In this document: piece by piece, positions 1 to 8,802 of the stretch
How the letters are laid out: every line of letters starts with the position of its first letter
Position numbering within the stretch: position 1 is the stretch's first letter
DNA from: Schizochytrium sp. CCTCC M209059
Taxonomy: Eukaryota > Sar > Bigyra > Thraustochytrida > Thraustochytriidae
Direction: 5' to 3'
Assembly (NCBI GenBank): GCA_000818945.1
Contig: KN805405.1
Coordinates: 283,406-317,468 of the forward strand
DNA: 34,063 nucleotides
Notes under the pieces: generated by a model
What the model was told of the DNA's origin: nothing
The model's input: only the letters and a program-made list of their open reading frames with translations
Databases searched by the model: none
Made by a program: the position numbers and the translations under genes

Positions 1-117
1 GCGGGATGGGGAGGCAGCCGCCGACACTCCCCGCGGTGACGTGCGATGCCGCACTCAAGCAAGCCACACAGCTGATCCAATCGGCCCTTTCCGCGAGGGG
101 CTTCGAGCTTGGAGGCG

Positions 118-1302
118 ATGCGCGATGGCGGCGCCCGGCGCGTCGCGAGCAAGACCGCCCCCGCGAACCTCGCTGCAGCGGACAAGGTGAGCGAGAGTCG
201 GAAAGCAGCGCAAAGTATCTTCGCGCCGGCAGGCGAGGCCTCCGAGCTCGAACAGAAGAAGAATGAGCGCGACGACCACGAAGCGAAGGCCTGCGGCGGG
301 ATGCACAACGATGATGATGACCTCGGCTTCGACAACACGACCAAGGAGTTCACGGAGCGTCTCCGCATTCTTCTTCGCTCAGAATCCACCGAGGGCCAAC
401 ACGCGCGCCGCAAAGACCTGTCCGGGCTCATGAAGCCCATCGTCGCGCAGATCAGGCTCGAGTGGGAAGCGGACCAGCCGAACGCGGAACTGGAAGGGCG
501 CAAGCTGAGCAGTGCCCTCGCCGGCGCCTTGGTGGAAGCGTGCCAGCACCAGCCGAAGGTCGAGCTCGACGTCATTCACGCAGCCGCGGACGATATCGTC
601 CCGGAGGCTTTTCTTCTGATCGCAATGCTCGAGAGGGAGCTTCCTGACGAAAGCAAGGACTTGTTCGGAGGTAAACTCACGATATACGACAAGTGCCACC
701 CTGTCGCCGGGAGCGACGACCCTTACGCGCGCGATATCTTCATTGAGGCGGTTTTAATCATCCTCGACGCCATGGAGCCCGTCTGCAATGATGCGAGCGC
801 CGCTTGCAGCGGCGACGTGCGGGACGACCTCATGACGGGCACCCTGCAAGCCACGTTCAATACGCTCCTGGTATGCATGGCTACGGAAGGGGGCGCGTGG
901 GAGGACATGGCCGGGAAAAAGAAGTTTTCCCACGAAGATGACTTTCCCCCAGCTCAAGATGTCCCCATTTCGGACATTGTGGGAAACATGAATACGCAAA
1001 GAATCCCTGCCCTCAAGACCTGTCTCTTGGCACTAGACAGATACTTCCGCAGGGATATGACCGACCCTCCGCTCAATGCGGCGGCTCCGCAATATTCCAA
1101 ATTGTTGCTCCACCCGAGTTTGAGTGTTCGCGAATGTACTTTCACAACGCTAATCAATTACACCAAAGTCGAAAGGACGCGAGTCGATACTGAGCACGGC
1201 CATTACGGAACGCGCGAATTGACGGCTCGGCATACCTATAGGTCGAGCCGTTCGCAGCTAGCGAGCGTACTCGAATACAATCGACATGCCGCCCTCCGTT
1301 AG
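118..1302 (+). CDS. Hypothetical protein, 394 aa, no recognised family
   Basis: I do not recognise this protein. The first ATG of the open frame is at 118; a later in-frame ATG at 301 (start of MHNDDDDLGF) is an alternative start. The first ~60 residues are Ala/Arg/Lys/Glu-rich and look disordered, and an acidic DDDD patch follows. The middle (about residues 75-330) alternates short helical, Leu/Ala/Glu-rich segments with no signal peptide or clear membrane span, suggesting a soluble alpha-helical protein. The last ~45 residues (after about position 345) are Arg/Thr/Ser-rich and look unlike the rest, so the true 3' end may involve an unseen intron or shift. The gene sits close to the window edge, so upstream exons cannot be excluded. 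Confidence 0.55.
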   Translation: MRDGGARRVASKTAPANLAAADKVSESRKAAQSIFAPAGEASELEQKKNERDDHEAKACGGMHNDDDDLGFDNTTKEFTERLRILLRSESTEGQHARRKDLSGLMKPIVAQIRLEWEADQPNAELEGRKLSSALAGALVEACQHQPKVELDVIHAAADDIVPEAFLLIAMLERELPDESKDLFGGKLTIYDKCHPVAGSDDPYARDIFIEAVLIILDAMEPVCNDASAACSGDVRDDLMTGTLQATFNTLLVCMATEGGAWEDMAGKKKFSHEDDFPPAQDVPISDIVGNMNTQRIPALKTCLLALDRYFRRDMTDPPLNAAAPQYSKLLLHPSLSVRECTFTTLINYTKVERTRVDTEHGHYGTRELTARHTYRSSRSQLASVLEYNRHAALR

Positions 1303-2531
1303 AAAAGATCAGCCCGTGAATAATGTCTCGCTTGCTGTGCTTTGACAATTGTATAGTACCTAGGTAGGAGTAGAAAAGAAAAGAAAAGAAAAGAAAGGAA
1401 AGCTTTCGCTGTCATTGGTGTTGCCATCCTGATCGTGAACCCCCATTTCTTCTATATACGCCGTGCGACCCACTCATACTCTTGCTTTCTCGCCCATTCT
1501 TCTCCGCTTAGCTTCACGATGAAGACGCATTCCCTTTCGTTTCCCTCTTCTCAGAGCTGTCCCCACCTCCGTCCGAGTCCTCCTCGGACTACTAGTATAC
1601 GTACTGTCGTCTGGGCCACCATCTTGTTATCGGCACCATGGGCGGGAGGGAGGGCCAATCAATCGTCGTCCCATCCGCATCCGGACATCGTCCTCGGGTT
1701 CGACCTCAAGCGGCGCTTCGACACTCACTCACGCTCTGGCCGCCGTCGCATGCCATGATCTCGAGCAAGGCCCGCCTCGCACGACGACTGGCGATCGACG
1801 ATCGGCGGCAAGCTTGCTGGGCTCGACGGCGGTGCCACGTCTGCGTGCGACCAGCTTAAACGGCGAGCGACCCAGGTCTCGCGCGGCAACGGCCTGCAGC
1901 TGTACGTAAAGGAAGAGAAGCGAGCGGCCGTTCATGGCGCGCCGAGGACCGCCGCCTGTGCTTTGCTCGCGTCCTCGCGGACCTGGGTGCGCGCGACGCC
2001 TCTTGATCAGGTTCGCGAGCTTATCGCTGTTGCTCTTTATCATGGCGTGCTGTGGCCCAACCTGGGACGATTGGGGCCACCGCTCCCAGAACTCGTGGCG
2101 GTGGAGTGGCGAGCAAGGCCGCCGATCACGCGGCCGTGCAGACAGCAAGCACTGCGCTTGACTGTGCTCGGCTGCGCTCAATCGAGGCTGGCGATACCGT
2201 CTGGCCCATGGGGAAGAACTTGAAGGAGAGACACAAGGAGACGAAGAAAAGGACGGAGGTGGCCAATCGCAGCCCCCGGTAACAGTAGCTTCCCTCCGGT
2301 AATAACGAGCGAACGATCAAACGGCACGCATGGGCTTTTGCTAGCCCAGTTTTCACGTGCAAGACCCCGAGCGAGGAGAAGGGCGGTCATTGCAATGGTG
2401 CCATCATGACAGAAGAGATGAGCAGGGAGAGAGATGGCGGGCTGTCGCAGCAACGGCGGCATTGGCAGCGGCAAAACAAGAACCCAACGTCTCTTCCGTC
2501 GTCTCCACCCCCACAAAAGTGATAGCCCAGG
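1303..2531. other. Intergenic region, no convincing gene
   Basis: A 1.2-kb stretch between the orphan gene and the first ABC transporter. It contains an AAAAG microsatellite, then a pyrimidine-rich, CT-heavy belt (about 1440-1570). A plus-strand frame is open from about 1757 to 2223 but has no ATG. A second frame (ATG at 1519, end 1758) is Ser/Pro/Arg-rich and has no recognisable domain. I call neither a gene. The final part (2280-2531) is presumably promoter and 5' leader of the ABC gene. Confidence 0.5.
1373..1401. repeat. AAAAG microsatellite
   Basis: Purine tract made of about five tandem AAAAG units, degenerating to AAAGG, located about 70 bases after the stop of the orphan gene. It is simple sequence with no recognised function. 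Confidence 0.85.
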
Positions 2532-4649
2532 ATGGACCTCATGGTGACCAAGCTCTCGTTATGGCGCAGAAGTACAGAGCGGAGGGCGAGCAAGGACACC
2601 GATGAGAGCAGCACGGGTAGCAGCAGTGGAGGCTTCGAAAGCAGCAGGACCGAGATCGAGGTCCTCGGATTTGGCAGAGGCGAAGATCTCTGGCTGGATG
2701 GCGACCTCGAAAAAGGCTTCGAGGCAGGGGAGAATGAAGACAAAGAAGAAACGAAAGATCAACTACGAGGCGATGAGAGGCTGGGTCTCAACGTCTCCGG
2801 GGCCAAAACGTGGCGCCGCGCCATTCTTTTCTTTACGGTCGTGAGCGCGCTCTGCGTCATCGCTCTTAAATGGTTCGTTGCCGTCATGATGCGTAAAATT
2901 TTTCTCTGGCTTGAGGAAACCTTTGTAGGAGGTACAAGCCTCTTTGGGTCCACCGCGTCCGCCTTTTGGCAGGCGCTTTTCCTCGATCATCTGGAATTCT
3001 ACACCGTCTTTGGAATCACCATATTCATGTCTTTCACGCTGAGTCTTAGCGAAGCAATGCTTCGTGCTCTCCCGGTGCGCCTTGCGGGCGCTTATGCGCG
3101 CGCACGACGCGCTCGTCTCGTCGATATCGCACTCAACACCAACGTGCTCACTGAGATGGACTTCAATGCCACATACCTTTTAGAGCAGGTCTCCTTGCTC
3201 TTCGAGTACGAAGCCAATGTCAAGCACCAGCGCATCTCGTGCATCATCCGCATCGCTTTTGTCGCATTTTTTTGTCTCATTCTTTTCTGGCAAGGCACAC
3301 TGCTCACTTTGGTTTTTCTTCTTATCATTCTCGGTCTTCAATTTAGTCTGCAGGAAAAGATGCTCGAAAAGCCCACCGGGCGTCGGGTCGAGCTTATCGG
3401 CAAGGTACATGCATCCATTGTTGATGTGCTGCGTGGTGCCGATGTCGTCGCCACGCACAACATGGAACGCTTTGAGATGGAGTCGCTCGCGGCCAAAGAG
3501 GCGCCCGGCGTCGAAATCGATCGCGAAATGTGGCGTGTGCTTTTCGTAGTGGGGTTCCCAGAGATTGCCCTCCTTTCTGCAATGATGCCCGGCGTCATCC
3601 TCTTGGCGCGGCTCATGTTCGACGTCACGGACTCCTTGTCGGACGCGGCAAATACGCTATTTGCGCTCATGGCCATGTTCTTCGTCTTTGATGAGGGGCA
3701 CAAGTGTCTGTCTTCGCTCATTGAGAGCAACTCTCAGGCGCACGAATACGCGCAAGCGCTGGAAAGCGTCAACGCGGCCTTGGCAGCGGCGCCTGCTCAC
3801 CTCCACACTACGTCGGGAGCGGAGGGCCCTGAGGATGAAGACGACGATGCCGTCGGCCCAGGGCCACTGGTCTTTGATGATGTCACGATCCAGTACCCGC
3901 GGGCCAGCGCCCCCGTCGTGCGCAATGTGAGTTTTGCTATTCCTCAAGGTCTTACCATGGCTATTGTCGCCGAAAGCGGCGGTGGCAAATCGACGCTCTT
4001 TCGCGTCGCCTCTGCGCTTGTACGACACCAAGGAGGAAATGTTTTCTATGGGGACGTCCCTCTGAACGATCTTACCAAACACGCCATTCGTGCGCACATG
4101 GGCTTTGTGAGTCAGGATTCGATGCTCTTTGCGCGTAGCATTCGCGAGAACATTTGGTACGGAAATGCCGGGGAGCCCGATGATGCCGTCCTTTGGTCTG
4201 TCCTCGAAAAGCTTGGACTTGACGTGTGGGCTCATACCATGAGCGAAGGACTGGACACCGTCCTCGAATCGGAGCGCATGGTCAGCGGAGGCCAAGCACA
4301 GCGCCTTCAGATCGCACGCTTGCTTTGCCGCCAGGGACTACATTATGCTCTTCTAGATGAGTGCATGAGTGCTCTCGATCCTGTGATGCGTGTTACAGTA
4401 ACGCAAGCGCTCAAGGTCTTCCTGCGGGGCAAAACCGCCATGGTCATTACGCACTCGCACGATACCGTCGCAAATCTTTGTGACAAGGTCCTAGACCTCG
4501 GCAAGCTTCAGCGCGGCGACGACCGTGCCGTCTTGCCCACAAAGGAGTACCTTGCAAGTCTGCAAAAGGGGAAACGAGTCCAGAGCTCTGTGTGGCACGC
4601 CATCTTTAATCGGTCAGTTGGCGACCTTGCGAGATCTGATGATGCATAG
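2532..4649 (+). CDS. ABC half-transporter, paralogue 1 (705 aa)
   Basis: ATP-driven membrane exporter subunit with one membrane domain followed by one nucleotide-binding domain, so it should work as a dimer. Residues 1-90 are acidic, Ser-rich and probably cytosolic. Hydrophobic spans lie at about 96-118, 157-178, 237-257, 259-274, 337-362 and 372-388. The ATPase has A-loop Tyr455, Walker A AESGGGKST (480-488, Lys486), Q-loop Gln528, signature VSGGQ (584-588), Walker B ending in LLDE with Glu610, D-loop SALD and H-loop His641, so all catalytic residues are present. The usual first Walker A Gly is Ala. The SGGQAQRLQIARLL stretch resembles ABCB-type exporters; substrate and membrane are unknown. 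It is convergent with paralogue 2, whose stop lies 335 bases away. The start is the ATG at 2532. Confidence 0.92.
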   Translation: MDLMVTKLSLWRRSTERRASKDTDESSTGSSSGGFESSRTEIEVLGFGRGEDLWLDGDLEKGFEAGENEDKEETKDQLRGDERLGLNVSGAKTWRRAILFFTVVSALCVIALKWFVAVMMRKIFLWLEETFVGGTSLFGSTASAFWQALFLDHLEFYTVFGITIFMSFTLSLSEAMLRALPVRLAGAYARARRARLVDIALNTNVLTEMDFNATYLLEQVSLLFEYEANVKHQRISCIIRIAFVAFFCLILFWQGTLLTLVFLLIILGLQFSLQEKMLEKPTGRRVELIGKVHASIVDVLRGADVVATHNMERFEMESLAAKEAPGVEIDREMWRVLFVVGFPEIALLSAMMPGVILLARLMFDVTDSLSDAANTLFALMAMFFVFDEGHKCLSSLIESNSQAHEYAQALESVNAALAAAPAHLHTTSGAEGPEDEDDDAVGPGPLVFDDVTIQYPRASAPVVRNVSFAIPQGLTMAIVAESGGGKSTLFRVASALVRHQGGNVFYGDVPLNDLTKHAIRAHMGFVSQDSMLFARSIRENIWYGNAGEPDDAVLWSVLEKLGLDVWAHTMSEGLDTVLESERMVSGGQAQRLQIARLLCRQGLHYALLDECMSALDPVMRVTVTQALKVFLRGKTAMVITHSHDTVANLCDKVLDLGKLQRGDDRAVLPTKEYLASLQKGKRVQSSVWHAIFNRSVGDLARSDDA

Positions 4650-4984
4650 AGATTCACATCGTCACGAGCAAGATTTCGAAGACTAGGCTGTTGACACCAG
4701 CCCCCAAATCACGTATATGTAACCTAAGTTTTTATTATTAAAACAACGAAAATGAGTAAGAACCTGTGACTGAATGACGAGCTGAATGTGTAAAGAAATC
4801 CAAGCACTCCGCTTTGTCCTTGTTGACAATGCACCGTGACTTTTTTGGTGCCAGGACGCGCGCGCGAGCAGCTTGCTCCACTCCATCATCTTGAACAGAC
4901 TTTTGATTAAAAATGTGTCACGGAGGCTGGCTTGAATGCGGAATAAACAAAAGAACAAAGAAGGAGAGGGTGCTTTTGAAACCA
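4650..4984. other. Intergenic region between convergent ABC genes
   Basis: A 335-base, relatively AT-rich spacer holding the two 3' ends of convergent ABC paralogues 1 and 2. An A/T-rich belt around 4725-4750 could carry poly(A) signals for either gene. No open frame of interest is seen. Confidence 0.6.
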
Positions 4985-7114
4985 TTAGTCTGCTTCTGTA
5001 CCTGCACCATTTGCAGGCGAAAACTCCAATCGCGCCAAATACTCGCCAGTTGGCACTACGGGCTCCGAATCACCGGACTGCAGCTTGCCTAGATCGAGCA
5101 CTTCATCACAAAGATCTGCAACTGTGTCGTGTGAATGCGTAATGACGAGCACTGTCTTATTTTGAAGAAATGCCCGAAGTGCCAATGTTACGGTAGCGCG
5201 CATGGCAGGATCTAGCGCGCTCATGCACTCATCCAAAAGCACATACTCGAGACCTTCGCGGCACAAAAGTCGGGCAATCTGTAGGCGCTGCGCCTGACCA
5301 CCGCTCACCATTCGCTCCGTAGCCAGGACTGTGTCAAGACCCTGCTTACGCGATTCCACCCACTTGGCCAGGCCGACCCCCTCGAGGATGGTCCAAATTT
5401 TGCTATCATCCGGTGGGGTCTCGTTTCCGTACCAAATATTGTCGCGCAGAGTACGCGAGAAAAGCATCGAGTCTTGGCTGACAAAACCGAGACGCTCGCG
5501 GATGGCATGCTTGGTGGTGGCGTTCAGAACAACGCCCCCATAGTAGATCCAGCCTTCGTGTTGGACGAGTGAAGAAGCCGCGCGAAAGAGGGTTGACTTG
5601 CCGCCGCCACTTTCTGCAACAACAGCCATGGTGAGACCTTGCGGAATAGTGAACGAGACGTTCTGGACAGCAGGCTCGTCAACGCCGGGATACCGAACCG
5701 TGACATTGCTGAAACGGAGGTCCCCTGCCACGACCTCGCGCACAGGCGTTGCCAAAGCGTGCGTCCAAGTTTGGAGCCGAGCCTGGCCATTTGAGAGGGT
5801 GCCATCGACAATTTGTAGCGACTGTGCGTAGGTGCTAGCCTGTTGGTTCGTAAGCGTAAGGCGATTGAAGCTCTTGTGGGCCTCATCAAAGATGAGAAAC
5901 ATGGCCAAAAGAGCAAACATCGTGTTGATAGCCTCTGCAAGTTCCTCTGTCCTCTCAAAGATACCATATGCAAGCAAGAGCGTGCATGGCATACCAACCG
6001 TCAACACATAGAAATTCGGAAAGCCCATCATAATCATGATGCGAGAGATGGTGCTGTCTACTTTGGAAGCACGTGTCTCTTGGGCTTGCAAAATTCGCTT
6101 TTCCTTCATTTCCTTGTTGTGCATGGCAACAACGTCCGCAGCGCGCAAGACATCCAAGACCGAATCGTGCAGCTGACACATGAGCGTCGTCTTTTTCTCT
6201 TCATGCGAGCGAAGTACGCGCCCTTGTGCAATTTGCAAAATGAGGACAATGAAGAACATGAACAACGACAACATGCTGCCCTGCCAAAATACCAAAAAGC
6301 AAAAGAAGATGGCAACCACGACGCACTGCTTTTCCCCTGCTCTCAAATATTGCGTATTGGCTTCGTACTCAAAGAGAACTGCGATTTGCTCGAGCACAAA
6401 GGAAGCAGAAACCCCGCTTTCGCTCAAAAGCCCACCCTCGCTCAGGGAAATATCAAGCAAGAGTTCTCGTCGGGCTCTTGCGGTTGCGCTCGCCAGCCGC
6501 ACAGGTAGTGCAAGCAGCAAAATGCTGCAAAAAGCAGTTGGAATAGCAATTGCAAAGGAGAGCCCAAGCGTATCAAAGAGGTCGAGCTTTGTAAGAAATA
6601 TAAAGTCCCAGAACTCGGACGCAGTGACGTCCAGCAAACCTCCAGACTGGCTGAATTTGTCTTCGACCCAAATAAAGAGCTTTCGTAGGAGGACTGCCAC
6701 AAGCCATTTGAAGGAGATCGCCCCAAGGTTTGCAATCGTCATACTCACCCAAATGGCGCGCCCGAGCTGCCTCGAATTGGGTACTTCAAGCACCACTTTG
6801 CTGACATTATCGCGGTCGCCCTTTTCAGTATTTTCGCATCCACTTTCGAGGCTCGAGGTGTCCTCTGTGCTCCGTTCGTCTGCGTTGGGCATCCAGCTCG
6901 TGCGCAGCACGCCGTTCTCCGCCTCCGGGTTCTCGGAGTCCAGCACGCTGTCTCTTGTCCCGTCCTTCTCGGAGCCACTACTGTCCACTTCAGGGCCGCC
7001 CGACTCGCTCGACGTCGCGAGAGAAGGTGTCTGCGTTCGCGGAGCGAGCCCCGCCTCTGCATTCTCCCCTGCCCCCAGCACCCCCATTGTCGCCCTCTTC
7101 GCCGCCGCCGCCAT
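4985..7114 (-). CDS. ABC half-transporter, paralogue 2 (709 aa)
   Basis: Same architecture as its two neighbours: a long acidic Ser/Glu-rich N-terminus (1-112), a membrane domain (spans at about 120-143, 183-204, 264-278, 281-296, 360-384, 396-411) and an ATPase domain (about 465-695). Motifs are A-loop Tyr475, Walker A AESGGGKST (500-508, Lys506), Q-loop Gln547, VSGGQ (603-607), Walker B LLDE with catalytic Glu629, SALD, and His660. The membrane domain shares the conserved pattern KW..AV..RK.F...E in its first span. It is inverted relative to the other two copies. The ATG at 7114 is followed by an Ala-rich run; a second Met is residue 10. Substrate unknown. Upstream of its start lies the broken IS607/Fanzor element. 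Confidence 0.92.
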   Translation of the reverse strand: MAAAAKRATMGVLGAGENAEAGLAPRTQTPSLATSSESGGPEVDSSGSEKDGTRDSVLDSENPEAENGVLRTSWMPNADERSTEDTSSLESGCENTEKGDRDNVSKVVLEVPNSRQLGRAIWVSMTIANLGAISFKWLVAVLLRKLFIWVEDKFSQSGGLLDVTASEFWDFIFLTKLDLFDTLGLSFAIAIPTAFCSILLLALPVRLASATARARRELLLDISLSEGGLLSESGVSASFVLEQIAVLFEYEANTQYLRAGEKQCVVVAIFFCFLVFWQGSMLSLFMFFIVLILQIAQGRVLRSHEEKKTTLMCQLHDSVLDVLRAADVVAMHNKEMKEKRILQAQETRASKVDSTISRIMIMMGFPNFYVLTVGMPCTLLLAYGIFERTEELAEAINTMFALLAMFLIFDEAHKSFNRLTLTNQQASTYAQSLQIVDGTLSNGQARLQTWTHALATPVREVVAGDLRFSNVTVRYPGVDEPAVQNVSFTIPQGLTMAVVAESGGGKSTLFRAASSLVQHEGWIYYGGVVLNATTKHAIRERLGFVSQDSMLFSRTLRDNIWYGNETPPDDSKIWTILEGVGLAKWVESRKQGLDTVLATERMVSGGQAQRLQIARLLCREGLEYVLLDECMSALDPAMRATVTLALRAFLQNKTVLVITHSHDTVADLCDEVLDLGKLQSGDSEPVVPTGEYLARLEFSPANGAGTEAD

Positions 7115-7326
7115 CGCGCCACGAGACGTCGCCGTGTGTGTTGATCGATGTGGTTTTGCGAGTTACTCTTACCCGCACAAAGTCCCTTGCTTACGAAAGA
7201 AGAGAGCAGCCATGTTTGCACACCTCTCGTCAACGCTAAAAGAGCGCTAGGCACTCTTAGCACGAGATTGGCGTGGACTTTTTTGCGTTCTGCAGCCAGG
7301 TGTTTCTATGAGTATAGTGCGGATTA

Positions 7327-7735
7327 CTACGCGGAACCGAACTTCTCCACCAATTTGTTGTAGGCAAATCTCATAGTTTCAAACCACCTCAGTAACTTCT
7401 GTTCTTGCTCCTCCGTCGGACAAACACGAATTTTGCGTGCCCTCGTTGGCCCCGACTCGTCAATTTCGATCGCAGCGTCGAGGTGCGATGCCTTTCGCTT
7501 TTTCTTGTTTCGTTGAATTTGTCTTGATGGAAAACTTCTCCGCCCCGGGACCGTGGCGAGCGCACCCAGCTCCTTTAGCGCTCGTTCCACCTTATTCTCC
7601 AGCTTCTCCCGCGCCTCTTCAATCTCTTCAACCTCTTCACTTCTTTCGTAGCGAGCGCGTCTGCTTTACCTTCTTTTCTAGCAACCTCTGTCGCTTCTCG
7701 GCGTCTCTTGCGATTCGCAGCCGCTCGACGTCCAT
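7327..7735 (-). pseudogene. TnpB/Fanzor N-terminal fragment
   Basis: The frame ending at 7327 contains KIRVCPTEEQEQKLLRWF followed by an RFAYN motif, at about 7433-7333. This is the hallmark N-terminal block of IS605/IS607 OrfB (TnpB) and its eukaryotic relatives, the Fanzor proteins. Before it lies a Lys/Glu/Arg-rich helix and a basic NKKKRK stretch. That frame is open upstream only to about 7665 and has no ATG. A second frame begins with ATG at 7735 (MDVERLRIARDAEKRQ), runs as a charged helix and stops at 7637, so one frameshift between 7637 and 7665 would join them. A TAG follows shortly after the YN motif (7327), so the RuvC-like nuclease and zinc-ribbon domains are absent. A nuclease function is therefore not expected. 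Confidence 0.8.
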
Positions 7736-8215
7736 TATGACTTGCCACAAGGAAAGTCGTGATGGCAAGCAGGTCGTCTGAGAGTTCAGTGTCGGCGGGA
7801 CGCATGTCGCTGCACTGGCTGTGAACCACGATCCGAGCCCCAAATTTCGCAACGATCTGCTCAAGAATAGATTAAGCAATAACTTTTGCGAGATGGCGCT
7901 CGAAAGCGAGGTTCAGAAGGGCTTGCAGGCCTTTCCAAAGGAAATTCACGGCAGATCAGGTGTCCTGGATGCCGCGGTGATTGGGGTAGGCTCCCCTGAG
8001 CTCAGCGATCTCTCGTTCCAGATCACCGCGCTGCTTCGCGGAAGAGATACGCGCGTAGATGACGCGCTGTCCGCCTCCCGCATCGGTCCGCGAGAGTCCG
8101 ACGAGCTTGTAGACATCAGAGACGTAACATCATCACTTTCCACCATGAAGACGAGTCAGGCGAATTTGTTTACCAGTCAAAGCAGGCTTGAGACGCCTTT
8201 TCGGTGGGTCGGCGA
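7575..8215 (-). pseudogene. IS607-type serine recombinase (TnpA), broken
   Basis: Reading the minus strand gives one frame with the resolvase signature GQRVIYARISSAKQ (about 8072-8031). The catalytic Ser is the first of the SS pair, at 8045-8043, and DLEREIAELRGAYPNH follows. Further down the same frame come KGLQALLNLAFERHLAKVIA, KFGARIVVHSQ and LSDDLLAITTFLVASHNGRR, typical of IS607 recombinases. Upstream, GKQIRLTRLHGGK matches the end of the MerR-like DNA-binding helix-turn-helix, whose first part is split over another frame (about 8213-8175). In-frame stops lie at 8133-8135, 8130-8132, 7956-7958 and 7872-7874. Around 7875 the conserved block between VIA and ILEQ, which usually carries an Arg-Asp-Arg-Leu motif, is missing. 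The frame ends at 7575, overlapping the Fanzor fragment. It is not functional as read. Confidence 0.82.
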
Positions 8216-8802
8216 CGAGTCCTCAAGAGGGGTGAGCTTGGGCTCTAGACTGGCTACGCACGAACGCACCTGGTGCCTGGTCGCTTCAAAACGGTCCTAC
8301 TTACAACGTTTCATGCTAAGCCACGGAATGAATGAGTATTACCGCGGTCACGCCGAGTTCGAAGAATGCGATGAAGGACAGCATGCAAGTATACGCAGTA
8401 ATGCAAAGGTGATACGGAAATTTGAGGAGAGAAGCCTTGCCGCGCCATTTATAAGAACGAGGGAGACTTCCCTTTCCGGGGTACACTGAAGAAGTCAGCG
8501 ACCGGCAAGCAAAGGGGATGATCGCTCAGCAGAGGCTCGTGCTTGCCTTATTGAGGCACTCGAACTGGAATGCCAGAGCAACGAATCATTCTGACAGCCC
8601 TTGCTAAGAGCGAGATCTGCTGATATCCGATCGCCGAGTAGTACCTTCCTCGCACATGATGAAGGAGACTGATTGTGTATATTTCATAACGTGTGCGCCA
8701 ATCCTGATGGTGTGTGCATGCATCGCATTGCAGCGAAGCAACCCCATTTTCTGAGGTGCCGACAATCAATCACCGAATAGGTGCCACGGCAGCGTGCACG
8801 CC
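8216..8802. other. Intergenic region upstream of ABC paralogue 3
   Basis: A 587-base spacer with no credible gene. The plus-strand frame 7821-8489 that runs into it starts with GTG and for most of its length is antisense to the recombinase relic, so it is not annotated. The stretch should hold the promoter of ABC paralogue 3 and possibly the lost left end of the IS607-like element, which cannot be located because this family lacks terminal repeats. Confidence 0.5.

Larger units (their letters stand above)
7327..8215 (-). mobile_element. Eroded, truncated IS607-type element (serine recombinase plus Fanzor/TnpB stub)
   Basis: On the minus strand, a serine-recombinase coding region is followed immediately, with overlapping frames, by the start of a TnpB/Fanzor-like gene. 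This is the gene order of IS607 transposons and of the eukaryotic and giant-virus IS607-like (Fanzor) elements. Both genes are broken: the recombinase has at least four in-frame stops plus a small internal loss, and the Fanzor ends after about 110 codons of recognisable sequence, where a full protein has several hundred. The RuvC nuclease part and any guide-RNA-encoding right end are missing. No terminal inverted repeats are expected for this family and none are seen. The outer limits given are those of recognisable coding sequence, not of the element. Confidence 0.8.

Noticed and set aside
1729..2223. Overlapping frames upstream of ABC paralogue 1
   Set aside because: The best one lacks an ATG and the others are Arg/Ser-rich; no domain is visible.
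5843..7250. Plus-strand frames opposite ABC paralogue 2
   Set aside because: They are antisense to clear ABC transporter coding sequence with all motifs on the minus strand.
7821..8489. Plus-strand open frame of 222 codons
   Set aside because: It starts with GTG, has no recognisable domain, and for most of its length is antisense to a coherent serine-recombinase relic on the minus strand.
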